Assembly: GCA_003599415.1 (NCBI GenBank)
Contig: QZKB01000029.1
Coordinates: 1 to 38,971 of the forward strand
Direction of reading: 5' to 3'
DNA length: 38,971 nucleotides
Origin: Ignavibacteriales bacterium
GTDB lineage: Bacteria; Bacteroidota; Ignavibacteria; Ignavibacteriales; SURF-24
In this document: one piece after another, positions 26,642 to 34,517 of the stretch
Position numbering within the stretch: position 1 is the first letter of the stretch
Layout: each line of letters opens with the position of its first letter
Made by a program: the position numbers and the translations under genes
The notes under the pieces: generated by a model
Databases searched by the model: none
What the model saw: only the letters and a program-made list of their open reading frames with translations
What the model was told of the DNA's origin: nothing

Positions 26642-27316
26642 TTGAAAACGTTTGCAATTATTCCTGCAGCTGGAAAAGGACAGAGATTTGGTGAATCCTT
26701 ACCGAAGCAATTTCATCAAATTAAAGGTAAAGAAATCCTTGTTTATACATTGGAAATCTTTCAAAACTGTTCTTTGGTTGATGAAATAGTTATTCCCACA
26801 AGGCAGGAATATTTTAAGCTGGTTTTTCAGCTTGCAGAAAAATATAAAATTACAAAGCTGAAAGCGGTAATTGAAGGCGGCAAGGAAAGGCAGGATTCGG
26901 TTTATAATGCTGTTACCTCAATTGAAGCTGAGAAAAATGATTTAGTTATTGTTCACGATGCAGCACGCCCATTACTGACTGAAAAACTGCTTGCTTATGC
27001 TGTAAAAGCGGCAAAAAAATACGATAATATATTAGTCGCGTTCAAGGGAAAAGACACGCTTGTGCGTAAAGAAAAAAATGTTCTTGATTATATTGACAGG
27101 AAAAATATTTATTACGTTCAGACTCCGCAAATTTTCAGGTACTATATTCTGAAAGATTCTATGGAAAAAGCATACAAAGAAAATTTTTACGGAACTGATG
27201 AATCAATGCTTGTTATTAAAGCAGGTTATAAAGTTGAAATTGTTGAAGGCCCGTTTAGTAATATCAAAATTACTACTCCTGAAGATTTGGAATTGTTTGA
27301 AAAGTTAGTTCTTTAA
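26642..27316 (+). CDS. ispD: 2-C-methyl-D-erythritol 4-phosphate cytidylyltransferase
   Basis: Third step of the MEP isoprenoid pathway: joins CTP and methylerythritol 4-phosphate. Visible are the CTP-binding loop IPAAGKGQRFGESLPKQF, HDAARPLLT, YVQTPQIFRY, TDESMLV and the C-terminal KITTPEDL. 224 residues is typical. The start is a TTG, since an in-frame TAG lies 4 codons upstream and the family N-terminus begins here; no clear ribosome-binding site is seen. ispF is not adjacent. Confidence 0.95.
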   Translation: MKTFAIIPAAGKGQRFGESLPKQFHQIKGKEILVYTLEIFQNCSLVDEIVIPTRQEYFKLVFQLAEKYKITKLKAVIEGGKERQDSVYNAVTSIEAEKNDLVIVHDAARPLLTEKLLAYAVKAAKKYDNILVAFKGKDTLVRKEKNVLDYIDRKNIYYVQTPQIFRYYILKDSMEKAYKENFYGTDESMLVIKAGYKVEIVEGPFSNIKITTPEDLELFEKLVL

Positions 27317-27352
27317 GTTTAAACTTAGATATAATTATCCTAAATATAATCC

Positions 27353-27381
27353 TTGAATTTAAGTGTTCATATAAGTAAAAT
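27353..27381 (+). promoter_or_regulatory. Probable promoter of plsY
   Basis: TTGAAT (27353-27358), 17-base spacer, TAAAAT (27376-27381). Transcription would begin near 27388, about 29 bases before the plsY ATG. The 100-base gap after ispD supports an independent start here. Confidence 0.5.
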
Positions 27382-27416
27382 TGATCTGCAAAAAATAAAA
27401 AGTTCATAGAGTTATA

Positions 27417-28088
27417 ATGTATTTATTAGCAACTATAGTTATTCTTTCATATTTAATTGGCTCAATACCAACAAGTATTTTAATTACCCGGTGGGTAAAA
27501 GGTGTAGATATAAGAAACTACGGCAGCGGTAATGCCGGCGGCACAAATGTTTTCAGAGTTGTTGGCTGGAAATATGGAATTCTTACAATTATTCTTGATG
27601 CCCTAAAAGGAGCAATTGCAGTAATATTTATTGCCCGTTTGCATTACGGAAATATGCCTTTTGAAAACATAACTCCCTTTGATGATTTTACTCTTATCCA
27701 GATTATTGCAGGTGTCTCTGCCGTAGTTGGACATATATGGACAATCTTTGCCGGATTCCGCGGCGGAAAAGGAATTGCAACAGCACTTGGGTTTATGCTT
27801 ACTTTATGTACAATTGATATGCTGCTTGCATTGGTTGTGTTTATGATTGTTGTTCTGATTACAAAATATATCTCTCTCGGTTCAATACTGGCAGCTGTTT
27901 CTGTTCCTGTTATTCTTGTAGTAAGAGAAAATGTTTTTGGTGTAGATATTCCAGGCTATAATTTGATTTTACCTTTCACAATTGGAGTGGTTGGATTGCT
28001 TATATTTACACACAGGAAAAATGTTGCGAGATTAATAAAAGGAACGGAAAACAAAATTCATTTTTCCAAAAAGAAGAATTCAAAATAA
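27417..28088 (+). CDS. plsY: Acyl-phosphate:glycerol-3-phosphate acyltransferase
   Basis: Integral membrane enzyme making lysophosphatidate from acyl phosphate and glycerol 3-phosphate, the first acylation of phospholipid synthesis. The three conserved motifs are present: GSIPTSILI, GSGNAGGTNVFRV (motif I/II region, usually GSGNIGATN) and GHIWTIFAGFRGGKGIATALG. About five hydrophobic helices are seen. 223 residues is normal. It is followed by a strong terminator and then gpsA, which supplies its glycerol 3-phosphate substrate. Confidence 0.96.
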   Translation: MYLLATIVILSYLIGSIPTSILITRWVKGVDIRNYGSGNAGGTNVFRVVGWKYGILTIILDALKGAIAVIFIARLHYGNMPFENITPFDDFTLIQIIAGVSAVVGHIWTIFAGFRGGKGIATALGFMLTLCTIDMLLALVVFMIVVLITKYISLGSILAAVSVPVILVVRENVFGVDIPGYNLILPFTIGVVGLLIFTHRKNVARLIKGTENKIHFSKKKNSK

Positions 28089-28096
28089 ATTTTAAT

Positions 28097-28127
28097 AAAA
28101 AAGCAGGTACACAAACCTGCTTTTTTT
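28097..28127 (+). terminator. Strong rho-independent terminator after plsY
   Basis: A 12-bp stem (AAAAAAGCAGGT with ACCTGCTTTTTT) around the 6-base loop ACACAA, ending in a run of seven T. It starts 9 bases past the plsY stop. Its A-rich left arm would also give a U-run on the minus strand. Confidence 0.9.
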
Positions 28128-28235
28128 ATATCATTAAGTTTTAAAACCCGCGCATTAAGTATCCCGCAAATTTTAAACCCCTGAACCATTTTATCTATCC
28201 TTCTCAAATATTATATTTCAATTAATAATTAAAGA

Positions 28236-29240
28236 ATGCATATGAGAATATCAGTATTAGGCGCAGGTGGCTGGGGAACAACACTGGCAATTTTGCTTCA
28301 TAATAACGGACACAACGTTACACTGTGGGAAATTGACAAATCCTATGCAAAAAAATTAAATAAGGCCGGCGAGAATAAATTATATCTTCCCGGAATTGAA
28401 ATCCCGGAAGGAATTGAGATAACTTCAGAACTTGATGAAGCAACGGACAATAAAAATATTATCGTACTTGCAGTCCCGTCACAATTCCTGCGCAGCGTTG
28501 TAAAGAAAATAAAATTTTCTGAGATAAAGAACTCTATACTTGTTAGCGTTGCAAAAGGTATTGAAACAAAAACACTTCTAACAATGTCGCAAATGCTTAC
28601 GGATGTTTTCCCCAATATAAGCCAGGAGCAAATTGCAGCTTTATCAGGTCCAAGTCATGCCGAAGAAGTTAGCAGGAAAATCCCTACTGCTGTTGTATCT
28701 GCTTCTATTTATGGCGATACTTCCTCTACAGTTCAGGCTGCATTTATGAATTCTTATTTCAGGGTTTACTCTTCTACAGATGTATACGGTGTTGAACTGG
28801 GGGGCGCGGTTAAAAATGTAATTGCAATTGGTGCAGGTATAATTGACGGGGCTAAGTTTGGCGATAATACTAAAGCCGCAATTATGACACGCGGAATAAC
28901 TGAAATTACACGGCTTGGTGTTGCTATGGGTGCACGATCTGAAACATTCTGGGGATTATCCGGAATGGGCGACTTGATTGTAACGTGTATGAGCAAGCAT
29001 AGTCGTAACCGCTTTGTTGGTGAAAAAATTGGCGAAGGGAAAACTTTAAAGCAGATTTTAAAGGTAATGAATATGGTTGCCGAAGGAATTGATACCTGTA
29101 AATCTGTTAAGCTTCTTGCAGAAAAAAATGAGGTTGATACTCCGATTGTAAACGAAGTTTATAAAGTGTTATTTGAAGACAAGGACCCTGTACAGGCAAC
29201 AACGGATTTAATGACACGGGAAATGAAATCCGAACATTAG
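28236..29240 (+). CDS. gpsA: Glycerol-3-phosphate dehydrogenase [NAD(P)+]
   Basis: Reduces dihydroxyacetone phosphate to sn-glycerol 3-phosphate for phospholipid synthesis. Marks are the Rossmann loop GAGGWGTTLA, VSVAKGIET, LSGPSHAEEV, catalytic Lys in GGAVKNVIAIGAG, and GLSGMGDLIVTC. 334 residues is typical. Two start codons are possible, ATG 28236 and ATG 28242; the second matches the family N-terminus (MRISVLG) and is better spaced from a weak AAAG. It converges on the PAS protein with only 24 bases between the stops. Confidence 0.97.
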   Translation: MHMRISVLGAGGWGTTLAILLHNNGHNVTLWEIDKSYAKKLNKAGENKLYLPGIEIPEGIEITSELDEATDNKNIIVLAVPSQFLRSVVKKIKFSEIKNSILVSVAKGIETKTLLTMSQMLTDVFPNISQEQIAALSGPSHAEEVSRKIPTAVVSASIYGDTSSTVQAAFMNSYFRVYSSTDVYGVELGGAVKNVIAIGAGIIDGAKFGDNTKAAIMTRGITEITRLGVAMGARSETFWGLSGMGDLIVTCMSKHSRNRFVGEKIGEGKTLKQILKVMNMVAEGIDTCKSVKLLAEKNEVDTPIVNEVYKVLFEDKDPVQATTDLMTREMKSEH

Positions 29241-29264
29241 AACTATCCGGATTCCTCTTTTCAA

Positions 29265-30845
29265 TTAACCTTTCACTTCAGTAATCGCTTCACGTTTAGT
29301 TGAAGAGGTAATCTGATTCAATTCCCTTACAATTGCCGTGTAAACTTTTTTTCCCTGGGCACTAACTTGTGAGATTGACACTTCCACATCAAACAACTGT
29401 CCATCGGACTTCAATCCTTTTAACATATTACGACTTACCATTTTCTTAATCAAAGTATTTTCATTTCCAAAATTCCTGATATGTTCTTTGTGCTTTCCCC
29501 TGTATTCAACAGGCAGAAGTATACCAATATCTTTTCCAATCATTTCAGCAGCACAATATCCAAAAACACTCTCAGCTGCTTTATTAAAACATAATATTCT
29601 TTGATCCTCATCTACAGAAATGATTGCATCCATTGCAGATTCAACAATTGCGTTCATTAGATCTTTATTTTCTTTAGATGCGGTTTCAAGGTTTTTTTGC
29701 CCGGTAATATCAACCCCTGAGCTTAATGTTCCGTTGATTTTTCCTGTTGAGTCTGTAAGAATAATATTTTCCCAATCTACTGTTCGAATACTTCCGTCTT
29801 TAGTTACAATTTTATTTTCAAATTTTGCCATTCCTTCCTTGTCTCCGGAAACAAATTCAAGGAATTTTTCCTTTAAATTATCTTTAATATCTGACGGGAT
29901 AAAATTATCAAACCAGTTTAAACCAATTGCTTCTTTTTCACTGTATCCCAAAATGTTACAGCCGCGGTTATTAATCTGAACAATATTTCCATCCGTATCA
30001 AGTACAAGTAAAATAACTCCGGCAATATCAAAATACTTTTGAGCTTTATCCTTCTCTTCTTGTAGCTTTTTTTCCCACACTGCATGCTCTGTAACATTTG
30101 TTATAGTAAGCAGCAAAGCATACACTTTATCCCGCTCGTCCTTTAGTGGCGTAAGAGTCCAATCCCAATAATTTACACCTCTTTCCGGGAATAAAGGATT
30201 AAAAAATGGTCTTGAATAATAACTGCAGGTCTCGCCTGTTGCCACAGCTTCTTCAAATTTATCCTTAACATTCTCAATAGGAACAAAATCGAAATAATTT
30301 TTACCGGTATAGTAAGAGAATTCTCTTCCGTTAGCTTCCTGAAAAGCTTTATTTATTTTTATCACATTAAAATTCGTATCCATATAAACAAGCAATGAAT
30401 TCGTATTATTAAAAATGGTATCAAGCAGCCGTGATGTCTCTTCTAATTTCTTCTCTCCTTTTTTTCTCTCGATAGAATATATAATCGATCTTATCAGCAG
30501 GTTATCATCAAAATGGCCTATCACAAGCAGGTCCTGCGCACCCTTCTCTGCAACTTTAATTGCCAGTTCTGCAGAAAGTAAATTGGACAATACAATTACG
30601 GGAATTTCAGGAAATGCTTTTTTTAATATCGTTAATGTTTCTAGTCCATGGCTATCCGGTAATTCCAGATTTATGAGGATAATATCAATCGGCAAGCTGC
30701 GAAGTTTTTCAAATCCTGATGCTAACTTAACACTATTATACAGTTCAAATTCGTTATGCCCGGATAGTTTTAACATATCGGAAATAATTCTTATACTGCC
30801 AAGGCTGTCTTCAATAAGCAATACTTTTCTTTTTTTCTTTTCCAA
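29265..30845 (-). CDS. Degenerate receiver plus three PAS domains, no output domain
   Basis: A 526-residue cytosolic sensory protein. Residues 1-128 form a response-regulator receiver fold (VLLIEDS, IPVIVLSN, GAQDLLVI). The aligned phosphoacceptor position in ILINLELPDSHG is Asn59 rather than Asp, and the conserved Lys of the LVKP motif is Ile109, so phosphorylation in the usual way is unlikely. Three PAS domains follow (about 137-260, 270-390 and 395-515), the second and third with clear S-box features (LGYSEKEAIG, FGYCAAEMIGKDIGILLP). No histidine kinase, GGDEF, EAL or DNA-binding domain follows; the stop is genuine because gpsA ends 24 bases away. The start is TTG with AGGAG 5 bases upstream. 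It probably works by protein contact; partner unknown. Confidence 0.85.
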   Translation of the reverse strand: MEKKKRKVLLIEDSLGSIRIISDMLKLSGHNEFELYNSVKLASGFEKLRSLPIDIILINLELPDSHGLETLTILKKAFPEIPVIVLSNLLSAELAIKVAEKGAQDLLVIGHFDDNLLIRSIIYSIERKKGEKKLEETSRLLDTIFNNTNSLLVYMDTNFNVIKINKAFQEANGREFSYYTGKNYFDFVPIENVKDKFEEAVATGETCSYYSRPFFNPLFPERGVNYWDWTLTPLKDERDKVYALLLTITNVTEHAVWEKKLQEEKDKAQKYFDIAGVILLVLDTDGNIVQINNRGCNILGYSEKEAIGLNWFDNFIPSDIKDNLKEKFLEFVSGDKEGMAKFENKIVTKDGSIRTVDWENIILTDSTGKINGTLSSGVDITGQKNLETASKENKDLMNAIVESAMDAIISVDEDQRILCFNKAAESVFGYCAAEMIGKDIGILLPVEYRGKHKEHIRNFGNENTLIKKMVSRNMLKGLKSDGQLFDVEVSISQVSAQGKKVYTAIVRELNQITSSTKREAITEVKG

Positions 30846-30972
30846 AGCGGCTCCTATTAAACTTGTTCCGTACTGCTTTAAGTACTTACAGGAAAAGCAT
30901 AGATAATTTAAGATTTAAAAAATTTCTACTCAAGGCTTAACATTTTAGGTAAGGTTAAAGTTCATTCCGGGT

Positions 30973-31001
30973 TTGATATTTCTTTATTCATCTTTTATTT
31001 T
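30973..31001 (+). promoter_or_regulatory. Probable promoter of recG
   Basis: TTGATA (30973-30978), 17-base spacer, TATTTT (30996-31001). The predicted start point near 31008 almost coincides with the ATG at 31010, which has no ribosome-binding site, so recG mRNA may be leaderless. Confidence 0.45.
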
Positions 31002-31009
31002 TACTTCAA

Positions 31010-33196
31010 ATGAATAATGAGAGTATAAAAATTTTATCCTCACCGGTTATGTATTTGAAATCGGTTGGACCAAAAAGGGCAGAATCCTTTGCCAAAATCG
31101 GAATTCATACCGTTAAGGACTTACTATTTTATTTTCCTTCTAGGTACTTAGATAGATCTACAATGCTTGATAGCAGCAAAATTTATGAGTATGTAATAAA
31201 CAATTACGAGGGTGAAGTTACTATTCTTGGGAAAGTGATTGATAAGGAAATTATAAGGTATGCACGAAAAGAAATTCTGAAAGTCCAGATGCGGGATAGT
31301 AAAGGATTTTTTGAATGTGTCTGGTTCCATGGAGTAAAATATATGAAAGACCTTTTCAATCCCGGAGATATTTTTGCTGTTGCAGGAAAACCAGTATTAA
31401 CTAAATACGGTCATCTTGAATTTGTTCATCCTGATTTAGACAGGATAACCGAAACCGAATCAAACCAGTTTTTAAACACAGGTAAAATTATTCCTGTCTA
31501 TAGAATTTCAAAAGAACTGAAAGCTTCTAATCTGGGCGACCTAAGCTTGAGAAGAATAATTAACTCGGCAGTTGAAAAATATTCAGCTCACCTGCAGGAA
31601 ACACTGCCTGAAGAAATTATTAGCATGCATAACCTGATGCCGATAATTGAAACCGTCAGGAATCTGCATTATCCATCTGATATGCAAACGCTTAACGAAG
31701 CACTGCACCGGCTGAAATTTGAGGAAATCCTTTATCTCGAAATTCTTATTGTTTTAAGAAAACAAAATTATCAAACCAAACGCGTAGGCAATTCATTTAC
31801 AATCAAAACAAATCTCGTCTCAAGATTTCTTAAATCTCTTCCGTTTGAACTGACTAAAGCGCAGCTAAAGGTACTTGGTGAAATTAGAAGAGATATGGAA
31901 AGCGCTAAACCAATGAACCGGCTATTGCAGGGTGATGTAGGCAGCGGTAAAACTATCGTTGCATTAATTGCGATGCTCATTTCTAAAGATAATGGTTTTC
32001 AGTCTGCCTTGATGGTTCCGACTGAGGTTCTGGCAATGCAACATTTTAATAACATTAGCAGATTAGTTAATCCTTTCGGAATAAAGACAGCACTTTTAAT
32101 TGGTGGACAAAAAAAATCAGAACGGAATGTGATTTTAAAAATGCTCGCCTCGGGTGAACTGGATTTTATTATTGGTACACATGCCCTCTTCGAGGAGAAT
32201 GTTGAATTTAATAATCTCGGTTTTGTAATTATTGACGAGCAGCATCGTTTTGGTGTTGCACAAAGATTAAATATTATAAGCAAAGGAATTTCACCGGATG
32301 TAATTGTAATGTCTGCCACTCCAATTCCAAGAACTCTTTCAATGACGGTTTACGGTGATCTTGATGTTTCCGTAATCGATGAAATGCCGAAGAACCGGAA
32401 GCCGATTAAAACTTATTTGCGCGGAGAGAAAAAACTTCCTGAGATTTATAAATTTATAATTGATAAAGCGAAGGCAGGTTTGAAAACTTACATAATTTAT
32501 CCGCTTGTTAAGGAATCTGATAAACTTGAGCTAAAAGCTGCCATTGCACATTATGAAGAATTGAAAAATCATCATCTTAAAAATTTACAGGTCGGGTTAA
32601 TTCACGGGCAGATGTCTTCAAAGGAAAAAGACGAAGCAATGTCTGCATTTGCACAAGGACAGTATGATGTTCTTGTAGGAACTACTGTTATTGAAGTTGG
32701 AATTGATATTCCCGAAGCGAACATAATAATCATTAATGATGCTCACCGTTTCGGACTTTCTCAATTGCACCAGTTAAGAGGAAGAGTCGGCAGAGGTAAC
32801 CAGCAATCCTTCTGTATCCTTGTTACAAGAGATGAATTTGCTGAAAAAATTAATTCTGCAATCAATTCAGAGTTTCTTTCTCCTTCCCAGCTGGAAAAAC
32901 AAAAAACGATTACAAGACTCCAGTCGATGGTAAAATACAACAGCGGATTCGACATTGCCGAGATAGATTTTAAATTACGCGGACCCGGAGATGTCTTCGG
33001 GGTAAGGCAAAGTGGTATGCCCGAGTTGAAATACATCAACGTTGTTGAAGACACGACACTCATCATGCAAGCCAGGGATGCGGCTTTCAGGCTTATTGCA
33101 GAAGATCCCAATCTAAGTTTTCCTTCTCACAAAGTTATCAGGACAAACCTTATTTCATCTTACAAAGACAAACTTCACTACTCTAAAATTGCATGA
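31010..33196 (+). CDS. recG: ATP-dependent DNA helicase RecG
   Basis: Superfamily 2 helicase that reverses stalled forks and moves branched DNA junctions. The N-terminal wedge domain (about 15-240) starts with YLKSVGPKRAESFAKIGIHT. The helicase core has Walker A GDVGSGKT, the DEQH box in IDEQHRFGVAQR, motif III MSATPIPRTLS and motif VI HQLRGRVGRG, then KLRGPGDVFGVRQSG. 728 residues is slightly long. No ribosome-binding site precedes the first ATG; Met14 is an alternative start but lacks one too. It is monocistronic, divergent from the PAS protein. Confidence 0.97.
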   Translation: MNNESIKILSSPVMYLKSVGPKRAESFAKIGIHTVKDLLFYFPSRYLDRSTMLDSSKIYEYVINNYEGEVTILGKVIDKEIIRYARKEILKVQMRDSKGFFECVWFHGVKYMKDLFNPGDIFAVAGKPVLTKYGHLEFVHPDLDRITETESNQFLNTGKIIPVYRISKELKASNLGDLSLRRIINSAVEKYSAHLQETLPEEIISMHNLMPIIETVRNLHYPSDMQTLNEALHRLKFEEILYLEILIVLRKQNYQTKRVGNSFTIKTNLVSRFLKSLPFELTKAQLKVLGEIRRDMESAKPMNRLLQGDVGSGKTIVALIAMLISKDNGFQSALMVPTEVLAMQHFNNISRLVNPFGIKTALLIGGQKKSERNVILKMLASGELDFIIGTHALFEENVEFNNLGFVIIDEQHRFGVAQRLNIISKGISPDVIVMSATPIPRTLSMTVYGDLDVSVIDEMPKNRKPIKTYLRGEKKLPEIYKFIIDKAKAGLKTYIIYPLVKESDKLELKAAIAHYEELKNHHLKNLQVGLIHGQMSSKEKDEAMSAFAQGQYDVLVGTTVIEVGIDIPEANIIIINDAHRFGLSQLHQLRGRVGRGNQQSFCILVTRDEFAEKINSAINSEFLSPSQLEKQKTITRLQSMVKYNSGFDIAEIDFKLRGPGDVFGVRQSGMPELKYINVVEDTTLIMQARDAAFRLIAEDPNLSFPSHKVIRTNLISSYKDKLHYSKIA

Positions 33197-33228
33197 AGAT
33201 GATTTTTTTCATGCAGAATTAATTTTTT
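33191..33228 (+). terminator. Possible weak terminator overlapping the recG stop
   Basis: GCATGAA (33191-33197, containing the TGA stop) pairs with TTCATGC (33208-33214) around a 10-base loop; a T-run (33223-33228) follows after 8 bases. The gap before the T-run makes efficiency doubtful. Confidence 0.4.
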
Positions 33229-33443
33229 CTCCTGCATCACAAAAAAAAATTTTTTGATTCTATTTTTTAAAAATTGTTTCATTCAAAAAAAACTTTTTTT
33301 ATTTTTACAAGTGTTATTAAAAAAATTTTTTCTGTTGACGATGATAAATGTGAAGATTGATTAAGAAAAAATTTTATAACGAAAAAATTTTGTATACAAA
33401 AAAGTAAGGAGCAACTATCACATTTCACTTTGACGGCATTCGG
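33229..33443 (+). promoter_or_regulatory. Very AT-rich leader of the aminomutase/ATP-grasp operon
   Basis: This gap holds four A-tract/T-tract junctions of the AAAAAATTTT kind (near 33249, 33325, 33371 and 33387), a TTGACG at 33335 without a convincing -10 partner, a 14-bp palindrome TTTTGTATACAAAA (33388-33401) and an AAGGAG at 33406-33411. It must contain the operon promoter, but I cannot place it. The palindrome could bind a dimeric regulator or form a small hairpin. Confidence 0.4.
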
Positions 33444-34517
33444 TTGAATGTTGCGCTTACATATAATGTAAGACCGGAAGAAGAATCGATAAAAAAAATT
33501 CTACCTTCCAATGAAATCGTCTCCTCAAAATCAAACTTATCTCAGACTCCACAACCAAAATTCAACGACGCCTATGCTGAGTGGGATACTTTTGAAACGA
33601 TTGATGCTGTTAGGAACGCACTTTCACTCTATAATAACGTCAATTTGGTTGAAGCGGATGAAAATGCATTTGAAAAGTTAAGAACTCTTAAGCCTGATAT
33701 CGTATTTAATGTTGCAGAGGGTCAAAATGGAATAAGCCGCGAAGCCCAGATACCGGCGATGCTTGATATGCTTAAGATTCCTTACACCGGATCAGACCCT
33801 TTAACCCTTACTACTTGTTTGGATAAAGCAAGAACCAAAGAAATTCTTACTTACCACAGAATTAAGAACGCAAAATTTATTACCGCATTTGCAAAAGAAG
33901 ATTTAAAAGATTTTAAACTAAGATTCCCTGTTTTTATTAAACCTATAGGCGAAGGTTCAAGCAAAGGTATCTTCAACAATTCTTTTATTCAAAACATGAA
34001 AGAACTTGAAGAAGCTCTCGAAACCAACACAAATATTTATAATCAGCCTTCATTAATAGAGGAATACTTACCGGGAAAAGAATTTACGGTAGCAATGCTT
34101 GGTAATGATGGCGATTTGAACGTACTGCCGATTGTTGAAATGAACTTTGATACATTGCCGGGAGATTTAATACCGATATATTCTTATGAGGCAAAGTGGA
34201 TTGTTGATAAGAAAGAAAATCCATTAGACATCTTTAAGTGTCCTGCAGAAATTCCAAAGGAATTGGAACAGAAAATTAAATTAGTTGTAACTAAAGCATA
34301 TAAGGTTTTAAATTGCAAAGACTGGAGTCGTATTGACGTGCGTTTAGATTCTGATGGCGAACCAAACATAATTGAGATTAATCCTTTGCCGGGAATATTA
34401 CCCGATCCAAAGGATAATTCATGTTATCCAAAGGCAGCAAGAGCATTTGGATTGAATTATAATGATATGATTAATTCTGTACTGTTCATTTCAGCAAAGA
34501 GACATAAGCTTATATGA
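33444..34517 (+). CDS. D-Ala-D-Ala-ligase-like ATP-grasp protein 1
   Basis: A 357-residue ATP-grasp carboxylate-amine ligase related to D-Ala-D-Ala ligase. Order: N-terminal pre-ATP-grasp domain (ALTYN), FNVAEG, PYTGSDPLTL, CLDKARTKEIL, ATP-binding IKPIGEGSSKGI, LIEEYLPGKEFTVAML, and metal-binding IEINPLPGILPD near residue 315. Ddl enzymes have N-x-x-PG at the last site; here that is kept as NPLPG. It joins an acyl phosphate made with ATP to an amino group, but the substrates are unlikely to be two D-alanines because no cell-wall gene is nearby and three amino-acid enzymes follow. The start is TTG 33444, fixed by alignment to the family N-terminus, but the nearest good ribosome-binding site is 33 bases upstream. 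Overlaps the next gene by 4 bases (ATGA). Confidence 0.88.
   Translation: MNVALTYNVRPEEESIKKILPSNEIVSSKSNLSQTPQPKFNDAYAEWDTFETIDAVRNALSLYNNVNLVEADENAFEKLRTLKPDIVFNVAEGQNGISREAQIPAMLDMLKIPYTGSDPLTLTTCLDKARTKEILTYHRIKNAKFITAFAKEDLKDFKLRFPVFIKPIGEGSSKGIFNNSFIQNMKELEEALETNTNIYNQPSLIEEYLPGKEFTVAMLGNDGDLNVLPIVEMNFDTLPGDLIPIYSYEAKWIVDKKENPLDIFKCPAEIPKELEQKIKLVVTKAYKVLNCKDWSRIDVRLDSDGEPNIIEINPLPGILPDPKDNSCYPKAARAFGLNYNDMINSVLFISAKRHKLI

Noticed and set aside
29227..29260. AATCCG/CGGATT hairpin between gpsA and the PAS gene as a terminator
   Set aside because: Only 6 bp, overlapping the gpsA stop, with a 15-base loop and a broken T-run.
33241..33391. Helically phased A-tracts (intrinsic curvature)
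   Set aside because: Spacings between tract junctions are about 76, 46 and 16 bases, which are not consistent multiples of the helical repeat.
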